A stretch of 64,000 nt of DNA from Prevotella sp. (GTDB lineage Bacteria; Bacteroidota; Bacteroidia; Bacteroidales; Bacteroidaceae), in contig JAFPWS010000044.1 in assembly GCA_017412705.1 (NCBI GenBank), positions 1-64,000 of the forward strand, in the 5' to 3' direction. Under the pieces are notes generated by a model that searched no databases, was not told the origin of the DNA, and was given only the letters and a program-made list of their open reading frames with translations. Numbering within the stretch: the stretch's first letter is position 1; each line of letters starts with the position of its first letter. Below, one piece after another: positions 1 to 8,202 of this stretch. Position numbers and translations under genes: made by a program.

Positions 1-95
1 AACAGGGTAAAATAAAAATGACCCCGCCAGTCAGGACTTTAGAGGGGTCAAAATAAAAAAGTTTTCGGGGGTCAACATCGCTTTGCCCTCGGGGG
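1..95. mobile_element. Probable terminal region of an IS21-like element (partial)
   Basis: The first 95 bases carry several spaced copies of a GGGGTCA-type motif: TGACCCCG near 19, GAGGGGTCAAAATAAAAA near 43, GGGGGTCAAC near 67 and GGGGGTCAAA near 91. Multiple short GGGGTCA repeats in both orientations are typical of the ends of IS21-family elements in Bacteroidetes, where they are transposase-binding sites. The transposase and helper genes would lie to the left, outside the window. No second end or target duplication can be seen, so the assignment is an inference from the motif pattern. Confidence 0.35.
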
Positions 96-337
96 TCAAA
101 CACGCTCGGCTTTTCCACCAGAAGGCTCAGAATCTCTACGAAGGCTATGTGCAAGTGATGGAGGTCATCAAGGAGAAGGAGGGTCAGCCCAAGTTCCAGC
201 GGGCAACACCCACCTACAAGCACAACAACATCGTTGACTATGCCCTGAAAGTGAATCTGAAGAACTACTTCGGATGGTCTTTGGAACCGATGGAGAAGAG
301 CAGAAAGCACCCAGTGGAAAAGGATTTGTTTGAGTAA
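83..337 (+). pseudogene. 3' remnant of an unrecognised gene beside the IS-like end
   Basis: The reading frame is open from about base 11 to a TAA at 335-337, but its first part lies inside the GGGGTCA repeats and has no convincing start; the first candidate is a TTG at 83. From about residue 8 onward the translation looks like real protein: charged, with aromatic residues and a segment VDYALKVNLKNYFGW near the C-terminus. I do not recognise the family. The simplest reading is the C-terminal part of a gene whose 5' end was removed by the adjacent insertion element. It could also be a short intact accessory gene. Confidence 0.35.
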
Positions 338-612
338 TGGAAGCAGCAATGAAAACAAACGAAATAGTCTTTTGCCGTCAGTTGGCGGCTTGTAAAAGTA
401 GCCAAACTCGGTGTGTCTCATACACCCTAAACCCCAAATTTAGAAAGTTTAACAGTCCGATTTCAGCCCAAAGACACGATTTTTCCAAAAGGGGAAATGT
501 TAAAATGGTGCGCTCCACGATGCTGAATGAGGGTTGCCGATACCCGATGCTCACCCTTGATTACATGAGCTGTCAGTTCACCAGCAGTTCACAGGACAAA
601 TTCTAAATAACG
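338..612. other. Intergenic stretch without a supported gene
   Basis: An 89-codon frame (337-606, plus strand) can be opened here, but it overlaps the preceding stop, has no recognisable motif and no promoter or ribosome-binding site. I therefore do not call it. The DNA ends at the terminator of the tRNA-Asn transcript that comes from the other side. Confidence 0.5.
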
Positions 613-643
613 AAAAAGGAGTTGCGATTGCTCGTAACTCCTT
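613..643 (-). terminator. Rho-independent terminator of the tRNA-Asn transcript
   Basis: The arms at 616-627 and 632-643 pair over 12 positions with one mismatch. On the minus strand the hairpin is followed by a run of five T, directly downstream of the minus-strand tRNA. Confidence 0.65.
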
Positions 644-661
644 GATTTTCAGTCTCTTAAG

Positions 662-738
662 TGGCGCTTCAGGATGGGCTTGAACCAACGACCCCCTGAT
701 TAACAGTCAGGTGCTCTAACCAACTGAGCTACTGAAGC
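662..738 (-). tRNA. tRNA-Asn (anticodon GTT)
   Basis: Read on the minus strand, the sequence folds into a cloverleaf. The 7-bp acceptor stem is GCTTCAG/CTGAAGC, the D-arm contains AGTTGGTTAGAGC, and the anticodon stem CCTGA/TCAGG encloses loop CTGTTAA with anticodon GTT. The T-loop is TTCAAGC. The discriminator base is G (position 665), as expected for Asn, and CCA is encoded at 664-662. The T-stem holds one T-T mismatch. A terminator follows at 613-643. Confidence 0.93.
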
Positions 739-872
739 AGTTTTGTTCTTCATTGCTGATTTGCGGGTGCAAAGGTAATGAGTTTTTTTTATTCCTGCAA
801 ACTTTTTAGGAAAAAAATTCATGGAATGGGTATTTTTTTGTAATTTTGTCGCCAAATTAGTATAATAAGGAA

Positions 873-2456
873 ATGAGAAGAAGTATTTTTCTATTGATAT
901 GTGCCTGCTGCTTATCGCTGACGGTGAAGGCTCAGGAGGTCAGGAACCATAATTTGGAGGTGGCAAAGAATCTGGAGATATTCAATGCCCTGTATAAGAA
1001 CCTCGACCTGATGTACGTGGACACGTTGGATGCCAACAAGGTGATTACCAGGGGTATAGATGCCATGTTGGCTTCTTTGGACCGCTATACTGAGTATTAT
1101 CCTGAGGAGCGCCAGAAGGAGCTGAAGACGATGCTGACAGGTAAGTATGCTGGCATTGGAGCGTTGATTCGTTACCATCAGAAGCTGAAGCGTGTGGTGA
1201 TTGATGAGCCTTACGAAGGGATGCCTGCTGCTATGGCTGGTCTAAGGAAGGGCGACATCATCTTGCAGATTGACGACTCGGTGACGACGGAGAAGAATAC
1301 GTCTTTCGTGAGCAGTCATCTGCGTGGTGAGGCTGGCACGACATTCATGCTGACCATACAGCGTCCCTCGACGGGAAAGATGATGAAGTTCAAGATTACC
1401 CGTCAGAGCATCAAGATGCCTGAGATTACATGGTATGGTATGCGACCCAATGGTGTGGGGTATATTAATCTGAATACTTTTACAGGCGATCCTGCCAAAC
1501 AGATGCGGCTGGCCTTCCTCGATTTGAAGAAACAAGGAGCGCAGAAGCTGATTCTGGACTTGCGGGGCAATGGTGGCGGCTCGCTGTCGGAGTGTGTCGA
1601 CATTCTGAGCATGTGGCTACCTAAGGGGCAACAGATTGTGGAGACGAAGGGTAAGCTGAAACGCGCCAACAATGAGTACAAGACACGTCTGGAACCCATC
1701 GATACCGTGATGCCCATCGTTGTGCTGGTGAACCAGGAGACTGCTTCGGCATCTGAAATCACCAGTGGTGCATTGCAAGACCTGGAGCGCGGTATTATAA
1801 TAGGTGTGCGAACCTATGGTAAGGGGTTGGTGCAGGTGCCTAACGTAGAACTGCCCTACAATGCCAACCTGAAGCTGACGACCTCGCGCTACTTCCTGCC
1901 TTCGGGCCGTGGCATTACGATGGAGGAGGGCATTAAACCCGACGTGGAGGTGAAGCCCGACACGATGGCCAACATCACACTTTATCTGGACCGTATGGAC
2001 TCTACCGAGGTGACGTTTGACTATGTGGTCGACTACATTGGCAAGCATCCTACCATAGCCGCTGCCAAGGACTTCCATCTGACAGATGCAGATTATGCTG
2101 AATTCAAGCAACGAGTCATCAAGGCGGGCTTTACCTACGACCAGCTGAGTAAGAAGCAGTTTGGCGAGCTGGAGAAAGCCATGAAGTTCGAGGGCTACTA
2201 CGACGAGGCCAAGGCTGAGCTGGAGGCTCTGAAGGCCAAGATTGACCACCACGAGCTGGCCAGCGACTTAGACCGTCATCGCAGCGAGATACAGCAGATG
2301 CTGGAGCAGGACATTGTCGGTGCCTACTATTTCCAGGGCGGACAGTTGCAGGTAGGCCTTCGTAACGACAAGACCCTTCAGGAAGCCGAGCGCATCCTGA
2401 ATACGGAAGGAGAATACCAGCGCGTGCTGAGCAAGAAAGAAGTGAAGAAAGAGTAA
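873..2456 (+). CDS. S41-family C-terminal processing peptidase
   Basis: Exported serine protease of the tail-specific (CtpA/Prc) family, acting in the periplasm on misfolded or maturing envelope proteins. A Sec signal peptide (about residues 1-20, ending VKAQ) is followed by an N-terminal helical region and a PDZ domain (about 90-170, with GLRKGDIILQIDD). The S41 protease core runs from about 190 to 360. The catalytic serine is probably S292 in ETASASEIT and the lysine K317 in TYGKGLVQ; their 25-residue spacing matches E. coli Prc. A helical C-terminal tail rich in charged residues follows. At 527 residues it is a normal length for Bacteroidetes members. A -7 like element TAATTTTG lies at 841-848, but its -33 partner is weak. 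The next gene is convergent, so this is a single-gene unit. Confidence 0.93.
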   Translation: MRRSIFLLICACCLSLTVKAQEVRNHNLEVAKNLEIFNALYKNLDLMYVDTLDANKVITRGIDAMLASLDRYTEYYPEERQKELKTMLTGKYAGIGALIRYHQKLKRVVIDEPYEGMPAAMAGLRKGDIILQIDDSVTTEKNTSFVSSHLRGEAGTTFMLTIQRPSTGKMMKFKITRQSIKMPEITWYGMRPNGVGYINLNTFTGDPAKQMRLAFLDLKKQGAQKLILDLRGNGGGSLSECVDILSMWLPKGQQIVETKGKLKRANNEYKTRLEPIDTVMPIVVLVNQETASASEITSGALQDLERGIIIGVRTYGKGLVQVPNVELPYNANLKLTTSRYFLPSGRGITMEEGIKPDVEVKPDTMANITLYLDRMDSTEVTFDYVVDYIGKHPTIAAAKDFHLTDADYAEFKQRVIKAGFTYDQLSKKQFGELEKAMKFEGYYDEAKAELEALKAKIDHHELASDLDRHRSEIQQMLEQDIVGAYYFQGGQLQVGLRNDKTLQEAERILNTEGEYQRVLSKKEVKKE

Positions 2457-2493
2457 CTCTCCCTTCACTTCCTATTTCGTAAAGTTTCTATCC

Positions 2494-3189
2494 TTATTTC
2501 ATGAGTAGGTCGGAAAGCTCACGCATGCCTTCCGATGCTCCCTTCTGAATCTGAACCACATCGCGGCTACCTGTTGATACAGGCTTGGGGTCGATGAGAT
2601 AGATGGGTATGCCCGGACGGGTATACTGGATGAGGCCAGCAGCAGGATACACATTGAGCGAGGTGCCGATGATGATGAAGATGTCAGCCTCCTGACACTC
2701 CGCAGCAGCAGGGCTAATCATGGGAACAGCCTCGCCAAAGAACACGATGAAAGGACGCAGCAGAGAGCCGTCGCCTGCTTTGGTGCCAGGCTCTACCTCG
2801 CAGTTGTCGGGAGTCAGCAGCTGCTGATAGCGAGGATTGTCAGGGTCGTTGCTGGAACAAACTTTCATCAGCTCACCATGCAGATGAATCACTTTCTTCG
2901 AACCAGCCTGCTCGTGCAGATTGTCAACATTTTGTGTTACCACCGTCACATTGTACTTCTCTTCCAGTGCAGCAACCAACTTGTGGCCTTCGTTAGGCTT
3001 TACGCCCCAGCACTTCTTGCGAAGCATGTTGTAGAAATTCGTTACTAACGTCGGGTCATTTAACCAACCCTCATGGGTTGCAACCTTCTGAACGGGATAT
3101 TCCTCCCACAGTCCATCGGCATCGCGGAAAGTCTTCAATCCACTCTCTACAGACATGCCGGCACCAGTCAAAACAACAATCTTTTTCAT
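2494..3189 (-). CDS. Sirtuin (SIR2-family NAD-dependent deacylase), zinc-site cysteines absent
   Basis: NAD-dependent lysine deacylase of the cytoplasm, 231 residues. The NAD-binding motif GAGMSVESGLKTFRDADGLW is at residues 9-28 and TQNVDNLHEQAG near 85-96. The catalytic histidine is H104 in HLHGE, and an FYN...R stretch near 52-57 recalls CobB/SIRT5-type enzymes. The C-terminal part GTSLNVYPA completes the Rossmann fold. The frame runs open upstream to 3696, but that part overlaps the FKBP gene on the other strand, so I place the start at the ATG 3189. The four cysteines of the usual structural zinc site are not present as CxxC pairs; only isolated Cys111 and one near 131 lie in that region. 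The gene diverges from the FKBP gene at 3334. Confidence 0.9.
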   Translation of the reverse strand: MKKIVVLTGAGMSVESGLKTFRDADGLWEEYPVQKVATHEGWLNDPTLVTNFYNMLRKKCWGVKPNEGHKLVAALEEKYNVTVVTQNVDNLHEQAGSKKVIHLHGELMKVCSSNDPDNPRYQQLLTPDNCEVEPGTKAGDGSLLRPFIVFFGEAVPMISPAAAECQEADIFIIIGTSLNVYPAAGLIQYTRPGIPIYLIDPKPVSTGSRDVVQIQKGASEGMRELSDLLMK

Positions 3190-3258
3190 AAGCGAAGTAT
3201 TAAGAATGCACAAAATTAGCAATTTTTTTGGAATTATCGCACGTAATTCGAAGAATAT

Positions 3259-3290
3259 TTTGGTTTTTCCATCGTTTATTTGTACCTTTG
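3259..3290 (+). promoter_or_regulatory. Bacteroidetes-type promoter for the FKBP genes
   Basis: TTTG at 3259-3262, a 20-bp spacer and TACCTTTG at 3283-3290 match the -33/-7 consensus. The start codon lies 43 bases downstream. Confidence 0.7.
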
Positions 3291-3333
3291 CGCCCGATTT
3301 TGAGAATATACACATTATTATAATATAGAAAAA

Positions 3334-3939
3334 ATGGATAAAGTAAGTTATGCACTGGGTATCGGTATTGGTCACCAGTTGGCCAATATGGGTGGTTCCG
3401 AGCTCAATATTGACGACTTCGCGCAGGCCGTCAAGGATGTTCTGGCAGGTAATGAGCTGAAGGTAAAGAGCAGCGAGGCCCAGCGTATCGTGCAGGAGTA
3501 TTTCGCTGCACAGGAAGAGAAGATCAACAAGCAGCGCTCCGAACAGGGCAAGGTACATAAGGAGGCAGGTGAGAAATACCTGGCCGAGAATGCCAAGAAG
3601 GACGGCGTCATCACCCTGCCCAGCGGCTTGCAATATCAGGTGCTGAAGGAAGGCAACGGCAAGAAGCCCAGCGCCAAGGACTCCGTGAAGTGCCACTACG
3701 AGGGTTTCCTCATCGACGGTACTGTGTTCGACAGCAGCATCCAGCGTGGCGAGCCCGCTGTGTTCGGTCTTCAGCAGGTTATAGCCGGTTGGACCGAGGG
3801 TTTGCAGCTGATGCAGGAAGGTGCCAAGTATCGTTTCTTCATCCCCTATCGCCTTGCTTATGGCGAGGGTGGTGCAGGTGGTTCCATTCCTCCCTATGCA
3901 GCGTTGATTTTCGACGTGGAGCTCATTCAGGTGATGTAA
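3334..3939 (+). CDS. FKBP-type peptidyl-prolyl cis-trans isomerase (no signal peptide)
   Basis: Proline isomerase and folding helper of 201 residues. The N-terminal half (about 1-95) is the helical dimerisation domain of FkpA/Mip-like proteins, starting MDKVSYALGIGIGHQLA. The C-terminal half (about 100-200) is an FKBP domain with LPSGLQYQVLKEG, VKCHYEGFLIDGTVFDSS, VIAGWTEGLQLM and AYGEGGAGGSIPPYAAL. The residues that build the FK506/proline pocket are largely kept. Unlike its downstream paralogue it has no signal peptide, so it is probably cytoplasmic. A strong promoter lies just upstream. It shares the phrases EKYLAENAKK and LPSG with the next gene, which marks the pair as a tandem duplication. 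Confidence 0.9.
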   Translation: MDKVSYALGIGIGHQLANMGGSELNIDDFAQAVKDVLAGNELKVKSSEAQRIVQEYFAAQEEKINKQRSEQGKVHKEAGEKYLAENAKKDGVITLPSGLQYQVLKEGNGKKPSAKDSVKCHYEGFLIDGTVFDSSIQRGEPAVFGLQQVIAGWTEGLQLMQEGAKYRFFIPYRLAYGEGGAGGSIPPYAALIFDVELIQVM

Positions 3940-3950
3940 TCACGTTGTCA

Positions 3951-3998
3951 TATCGAAATATCGTAATATCGAAATAACGTAATAACGTAATAACAAAA
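3951..3998 (+). repeat. Six tandem 8-bp repeats in the spacer between the FKBP genes
   Basis: Consecutive octamers are TATCGAAA, TATCGTAA, TATCGAAA, TAACGTAA, TAACGTAA and TAACAAAA. They fill most of the 70-bp spacer and end 12 bases before the next ATG. Confidence 0.75.
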
Positions 3999-4009
3999 GT
4001 CAAAAAACA

Positions 4010-4894
4010 ATGAAAAAGTTTACTTTCACTGCTGTTGCAGCAGTTGCTGCCGTCATGATGTATGCATCGTGCGACAATGGCACTCCCAAGGCAAGCCTGA
4101 AGAGTGATGTAGATACCGTCAGCTATGCTATCGGTATGGCTCAGACTCAGGGTCTGAAGGATTATCTCGTAGGTCGTCTGGGTGTTGATACCACCTATAT
4201 GGACGAGTTCATCAAGGGTTTGAACGAAGGCGCCAACGCTGGCGACGACAAGAAGAAGGCTGCCTACTATGCAGGTATCCAGATTGGTCAGCAGGTTGCC
4301 AACCAGATGGTAAAGGGTATCAACCATGAGCTGTTTGGCGATGATTCTACCAAGACCATCTCTCTGAAGAACTTTATGGCTGGCTTCATCAGCGGTACTA
4401 CCGGCAAGGGTGGTCTGATGACTGTCGATTCAGCTGCTCAGGTTGCTCAGGAGAAGATGCGTGCCATCAAGGCTAAGAACATGGAGAAGGAGTTTGGTGC
4501 TAACAAGGAAGAGGGCGAGAAGTTCCTGGCCGAGAATGCCAAGAAGGAAGGTGTGAAGACCCTGCCCAGCGGTGTTCAGTACAAGGTCATCAAGGAAGGT
4601 ACTGGTGCTCTGCCTACCGATACCTCACTGGTGAAGGTACACTACGAGGGTAAGACCCTCGACGGCAAGGTATTCGACAGCTCTTACAAGCGTGGCGAGC
4701 CTGCAAGCTTCCGTGCCAACCAGGTTATCAAGGGTTGGACCGACGCTCTGGTTCACATGCCCGCAGGATCTACTTGGGAGGTTTACATTCCCCAGGAGCT
4801 GGCTTACGGCGAGCGTCAGCAGGGTGCTGACATCAAGCCTTTCTCTATGCTGACCTTCAAGATTGAACTGCTCGAAGTAGACGGTAAGAAGTAA
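4010..4894 (+). CDS. FKBP-type peptidyl-prolyl isomerase, lipoprotein
   Basis: Envelope proline isomerase of 294 residues. The signal ends in a lipobox, MYASC, so Cys21 would be lipidated and the protein anchored in the outer membrane facing the periplasm. It has a long helical N-terminal domain (about 30-175) with two related segments, each containing YAIGM or YYAGIQIGQQVA, and a C-terminal FKBP domain (about 185-292). That domain shows VKVHYEGKTLDGKVFDSS, VIKGWTDALVHM and AYGERQQGADIKPFSML. The C-terminal domain is closely related to the gene upstream. It is probably cotranscribed with the upstream FKBP gene and with rbfA, which starts only 6 bases after its stop. Confidence 0.9.
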   Translation: MKKFTFTAVAAVAAVMMYASCDNGTPKASLKSDVDTVSYAIGMAQTQGLKDYLVGRLGVDTTYMDEFIKGLNEGANAGDDKKKAAYYAGIQIGQQVANQMVKGINHELFGDDSTKTISLKNFMAGFISGTTGKGGLMTVDSAAQVAQEKMRAIKAKNMEKEFGANKEEGEKFLAENAKKEGVKTLPSGVQYKVIKEGTGALPTDTSLVKVHYEGKTLDGKVFDSSYKRGEPASFRANQVIKGWTDALVHMPAGSTWEVYIPQELAYGERQQGADIKPFSMLTFKIELLEVDGKK

Positions 4895-4900
4895 GAGGTA

Positions 4901-5236
4901 ATGCAGGAGACAAGACAGAACAAAATAGCGCGTCTGCTTCAGAAGGAACTGAGTGTTATCTTTCAGGAGCAGACGCGCTCCTTACATGGAGTCATGGTCA
5001 GTGTGACGCGTGCCAAGGTCAGCCCTGACCTCAGCGTCTGCACGGCCTATCTCAGCATCTTCCCCTCCGAGAAGGGCGAGGAGCTCATCAAGAACATCAC
5101 GAAGAACGAGAAGCAGATACGCTACGAGCTTGGTACCCGCATCCGCTATCAGCTTCGCATCGTTCCCGAGCTTCGTTTCTTCATTGACGACTCCCTCGAC
5201 TACATCGAGCGCATCGACGAACTGCTCAAAAAATGA
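4901..5236 (+). CDS. rbfA: Ribosome-binding factor A
   Basis: Cytoplasmic 30S maturation factor of 111 residues, the usual size. It begins QETRQNKIARLLQKELSVIF, the typical RbfA N-terminal helix, and has the KH-like core with VMVSVTRAKVSPDLSVCTAY. The region ending VPELRFFIDDSLDYIERI is the family's C-terminal hallmark. It lies 6 bases behind the FKBP lipoprotein gene and upstream of a LolC/E-type permease, so it is read in the middle of an operon. Its first codons contain no obvious Shine-Dalgarno, as is usual in this phylum. Confidence 0.93.
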   Translation: MQETRQNKIARLLQKELSVIFQEQTRSLHGVMVSVTRAKVSPDLSVCTAYLSIFPSEKGEELIKNITKNEKQIRYELGTRIRYQLRIVPELRFFIDDSLDYIERIDELLKK

Positions 5237-5315
5237 ACTTTTGGAACAGCGAAAAGCCTTCAAGCTTGCTTGTTTGGCTGAGTCGTGACAAAAGTCATAT
5301 TGAACAAAGTGAAAT

Positions 5316-6545
5316 ATGAACTTCCCGTTCTACATCGCACGGCGTTACCTCTTTTCCAAGAAGTCTACTCACGCCATCAATGTCATTAGCGGCATCTCCG
5401 TCATAGGTGTTGCGGTGGCCTCTATAGCGCTGGTGGTCACGCTGAGCGTGTTCAACGGATTCCACGACATGGTGGCCTCGCTGTTTACCCAGATGGACCC
5501 ACAGCTGAAGGTCACTCCCGTCAAGGGCAAGACGGCACCTGCCGACGATCCTATCCTTACCAAGATTCGCCGGCTGCCACAGGTCGAGGTGGCTACCGAG
5601 TGTCTGGAGGACCAGGCGCTGGCCATCTATAAAGACCGTCAGCTGATGGTGAAGGTAAAAGGCGTGGAGGACAACTTCGACAGCCTGACGCATATCCGCG
5701 AGATTATTGAGGGCGACGGTCAGTTCGAGCTCCATGCTGCCGACATGAACTACGGCATTCCCGGATTAGGCGTGGCATACCAGTTGGGCATGGGCTATAC
5801 CTATGATGAGTCCTTGAAGATTTATGCCCCCAAGCGTGAGGGACAGCTCGACATGGCCAACCCTACCGAGGGTTTCGTCGAGGACGAGCTCTTCTCGCCG
5901 GGTGTCGTCTTTTCCGTCAAACAGGGTAAATACGACAAGAACTACATCCTGACCTCTGTTTATTTCACACGCCAGCTGTTCAACCAGGACGGCATGCTGT
6001 CGTCGTTGGAGCTTCGCCTGAAGCCCGGCAGCAACTTCGATGCCGTTAAGTCGGAGATGCAGCAGATAGCTGGCGACAAGTATCATGTCCGCGACCGCTA
6101 CGAGCAGCAGGACGACACCTTCCGCATCATGAAGATAGAGAAGCTCATCGCCTATATCTTCCTTACCTTCATCCTCATGATAGCCTGCTTCAACATCATC
6201 GGGTCGCTGTCTATGCTCATCATCGACAAGAAGAACGATGTCGTCACCCTTCGCAACCTGGGTGCCTCCGACCAGCAGATATCCCGCATCTTCCTCTTTG
6301 AGGGACGCATGATTAGCGTCATCGGTGCCGTCATCGGCATTGCCATGGGCCTGTTGCTCTGCTGGTTACAACAGCAATACGGGCTGGTACGTCTTGGCAG
6401 CAGCGAGGGTTCCTTCATCGTCGATGCCTATCCTGTCAGCGTCCATCCGTGGGATGTCGTGCTGATCTTTTTGACTGTTATTGCTGTGGGATTCCTGGCC
6501 GTCTGGTATCCTGTACGCTATTTCTCCAGACGGCTCTTATCCTAA
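5316..6545 (+). CDS. LolC/LolE-type ABC transporter permease (FtsX-like)
   Basis: Inner-membrane permease of the lipoprotein-releasing type, 409 residues. It has the expected topology: one transmembrane helix at about 20-45 (ISGISVIGVAVASIALVVTL), a large periplasmic domain to about 270, then three helices. These begin with AYIFLTFILMIACFNIIGSL and end with VVLIFLTVIAVGFLAVWYPV. The FtsX core motif with NIIGSLSMLIIDKKNDV and LRNLGAS marks the site that contacts the ATPase. In Bacteroidetes such single permeases probably pair with a LolD ATPase encoded elsewhere; none is in this window. Its 3' end overlaps the convergent murI by 9 bases. Confidence 0.88.
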   Translation: MNFPFYIARRYLFSKKSTHAINVISGISVIGVAVASIALVVTLSVFNGFHDMVASLFTQMDPQLKVTPVKGKTAPADDPILTKIRRLPQVEVATECLEDQALAIYKDRQLMVKVKGVEDNFDSLTHIREIIEGDGQFELHAADMNYGIPGLGVAYQLGMGYTYDESLKIYAPKREGQLDMANPTEGFVEDELFSPGVVFSVKQGKYDKNYILTSVYFTRQLFNQDGMLSSLELRLKPGSNFDAVKSEMQQIAGDKYHVRDRYEQQDDTFRIMKIEKLIAYIFLTFILMIACFNIIGSLSMLIIDKKNDVVTLRNLGASDQQISRIFLFEGRMISVIGAVIGIAMGLLLCWLQQQYGLVRLGSSEGSFIVDAYPVSVHPWDVVLIFLTVIAVGFLAVWYPVRYFSRRLLS

Positions 6546-7382
6546 CGTGACGTTTTCCACCTCTACGGGCTCGCGGAGGAAAATCTGCGCCTGTTCCTGG
6601 AACTTCTCGGGGTTCTCGGTGGTCAGGTAGTGCACCTGCCCGCCCTTGGTGCAACGCTCCTCCATATCCTGATGGCGCTCAAAGTAGCGTTTCAGGCTGT
6701 CGGCAACGTATTCACCCTGCGAGACGATACGGATGCCACGAGGAATGTATTTGTGAATCTTAGGCAAAAGGATGGGGTAGTGGGTGCAACCTAAGATGAC
6801 GGTGTCGATGTCGGGGTCCATACGCATCAACTGGTCTATGCGCTTCTTGACGAAGTAGTCGGCTCCTGGTGAGTCTGCTTCGTTGTATTCTACCAGAGGA
6901 GCCCAGAAAGGACAGGCCACACCCGACACCTGGATGTCGGGAAAGAGCTTCTTGATTTCCAGGTTGTACGACTCGCTCTTGATGGTTCCTTCAGTTGCAA
7001 AGATGCCTACGTGGCGGCTGCGAGTCAGAGAGCCTATCACCTCTGCCGTAGGACGTATCACGCCCAATACACGGCGATTTGGGTCCAAGTGTGGCAGGTC
7101 GTTCTGCTGGATGGAGCGCAGGGCTTTGGCCGAGGCTGTGTTGCAACCTAAAACCACCAGGTGGCAACCTAATTCAAACAATCGGGTTACTGCCTGGCGG
7201 GTAAATTCATATACTACCTCAAACGAGCGTGCTCCATAGGGCGCACGTGCATTATCGCCCAGATACAAGTAGTCGTACTGGGGCAGCAGCTGGCGGATGC
7301 CATGCAGGATGGTCAGCCCGCCATAGCCGCTGTCAAAAACGCCGATAGGGCCTGGCTTTGTCGGCAACTGGCTGTGCGTCAT
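6537..7382 (-). CDS. murI: Glutamate racemase
   Basis: Converts L-glutamate to D-glutamate for peptidoglycan synthesis in the cytoplasm. It is 281 residues, typical of the family. The N-terminal motif PIGVFDSGYGGLTI and GDNARAPYG are diagnostic. The two catalytic cysteines are C80 in LVVLGCNTASA and C199 in ILGCTHYPIL. The start ATG overlaps the stop of the upstream Skp-like gene in a TCAT/ATGA arrangement (7379-7382), so the two are translationally coupled. Its 3' end overlaps the LolC/E-type gene on the other strand. No defect is visible. Confidence 0.95.
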   Translation of the reverse strand: MTHSQLPTKPGPIGVFDSGYGGLTILHGIRQLLPQYDYLYLGDNARAPYGARSFEVVYEFTRQAVTRLFELGCHLVVLGCNTASAKALRSIQQNDLPHLDPNRRVLGVIRPTAEVIGSLTRSRHVGIFATEGTIKSESYNLEIKKLFPDIQVSGVACPFWAPLVEYNEADSPGADYFVKKRIDQLMRMDPDIDTVILGCTHYPILLPKIHKYIPRGIRIVSQGEYVADSLKRYFERHQDMEERCTKGGQVHYLTTENPEKFQEQAQIFLREPVEVENVTLG

Positions 7383-7903
7383 CTTGCTTGGAGCAGCTTC
7401 TTCACGTCGTTAGTGATGTCCTCGCCCATTGCCGGGTTCAGCCACGGTGCGGCATTGCCGTCAGTATTCAGGATGAAGGCATAGCCACGCTCCTGCCCAA
7501 TCTTAGCCAGCACCTCGTTCAGCTTCTGCACCAGCGGAGCCTTAGCCTCGCAGCGAGCCTTGCAGAGCAGCTTCTGACCTTCCTTCTTGAAGGCAATGTT
7601 CTTGTCCAGCATCTCCTGAAGCTCGCTCTGGCGCTTCTGCAGAATAGTCTTCGGGAACGATGCCTGTCCGTCCAGGAAGTCCTCGTACTTCCTGTTGAAG
7701 TCATCCTCCACACGCTTCTGCTCAGCCTCATACTGACCGCGCAGCTGCTCCATACTGGTCTGCATCTCAGCATACTCAGGCATGGCCTGCAGCGCAGAGT
7801 CGTAGCTCAAGTAGCCATACTTCACAGCCGTCTGTTCCGTCTGTGCATTACAAGTCATCACAGCCATCATGAAAGCGGCCACCATCAAAATCTTTCTCAT
7901 CAT
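7379..7903 (-). CDS. Skp/OmpH-family periplasmic chaperone
   Basis: Periplasmic chaperone that carries unfolded outer-membrane proteins, 174 residues. A Sec signal peptide (about 1-20, ending TCNAQ) precedes YGYLSYDSALQAMPEY, the family's first strand-helix segment. A long charged helical hairpin follows (about 45-130, with QLRGQYEAEQKRVEDDFNR), forming the tentacles. The C-terminal strand is YAFILNTDG. It is the first gene of a two-gene operon with murI. A -7 element TACCTTTG lies 42 bases upstream of its start. In many Bacteroidetes several such genes follow bamA; here there is only one, separate from bamA. Confidence 0.88.
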   Translation of the reverse strand: MMRKILMVAAFMMAVMTCNAQTEQTAVKYGYLSYDSALQAMPEYAEMQTSMEQLRGQYEAEQKRVEDDFNRKYEDFLDGQASFPKTILQKRQSELQEMLDKNIAFKKEGQKLLCKARCEAKAPLVQKLNEVLAKIGQERGYAFILNTDGNAAPWLNPAMGEDITNDVKKLLQAR

Positions 7904-7944
7904 TCTTTACTTAGTCTTTTATTGTCGTTTTTACTTTGTTTCGG

Positions 7945-7952
7945 CAAAGGTA
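7945..7952 (-). promoter_or_regulatory. -7 promoter element of the skp-murI operon
   Basis: TACCTTTG on the minus strand matches TAnnTTTG. It lies 42 bases upstream of the start codon. The -33 box is not clear. Confidence 0.55.
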
Positions 7953-8140
7953 GTGTAATTTTTCGAGTTAGTGAAGGAAATGAGAATATTTTTTCATTTG
8001 CACTTCTCTTTTGTCGAGGGAATTTGATGAAAAAAGCCACTAATGTGTTAAAGGTATCATTATGTTGACCGCAAAATTACGAAAGATAGCTAGCAAGATG
8101 TAACTCAGACGCCTGTCCCCACGACTAAAAAAGGAACTGA

Positions 8141-8184
8141 ATAAAAAAGCAGGGAGCAGCATCCAGCATGGTGCTACTCCCTGT
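8141..8184 (-). terminator. Rho-independent terminator after the 78-residue reading frame
   Basis: The arms at 8150-8161 and 8172-8183 pair over 12 positions with one mismatch. On the minus strand the hairpin is followed by CTTTTTTATT. It lies 19 bases beyond the stop of the 8203-8439 frame, so that frame lies at the end of a real transcript. Confidence 0.75.
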
Positions 8185-8202
8185 TAACTATTTGCATTGT
8201 CT

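Noticed and set aside
337-606. 89-codon plus-strand frame
   Set aside because: It begins in the stop of the preceding frame, has no ribosome-binding site or promoter and no recognisable protein character.
2494-3696. 400-residue version of the sirtuin
   Set aside because: The extra N-terminal 169 residues are the antisense of the FKBP gene and of the intergenic promoter; the conserved MKKIVVLTGAG start is at 3189.
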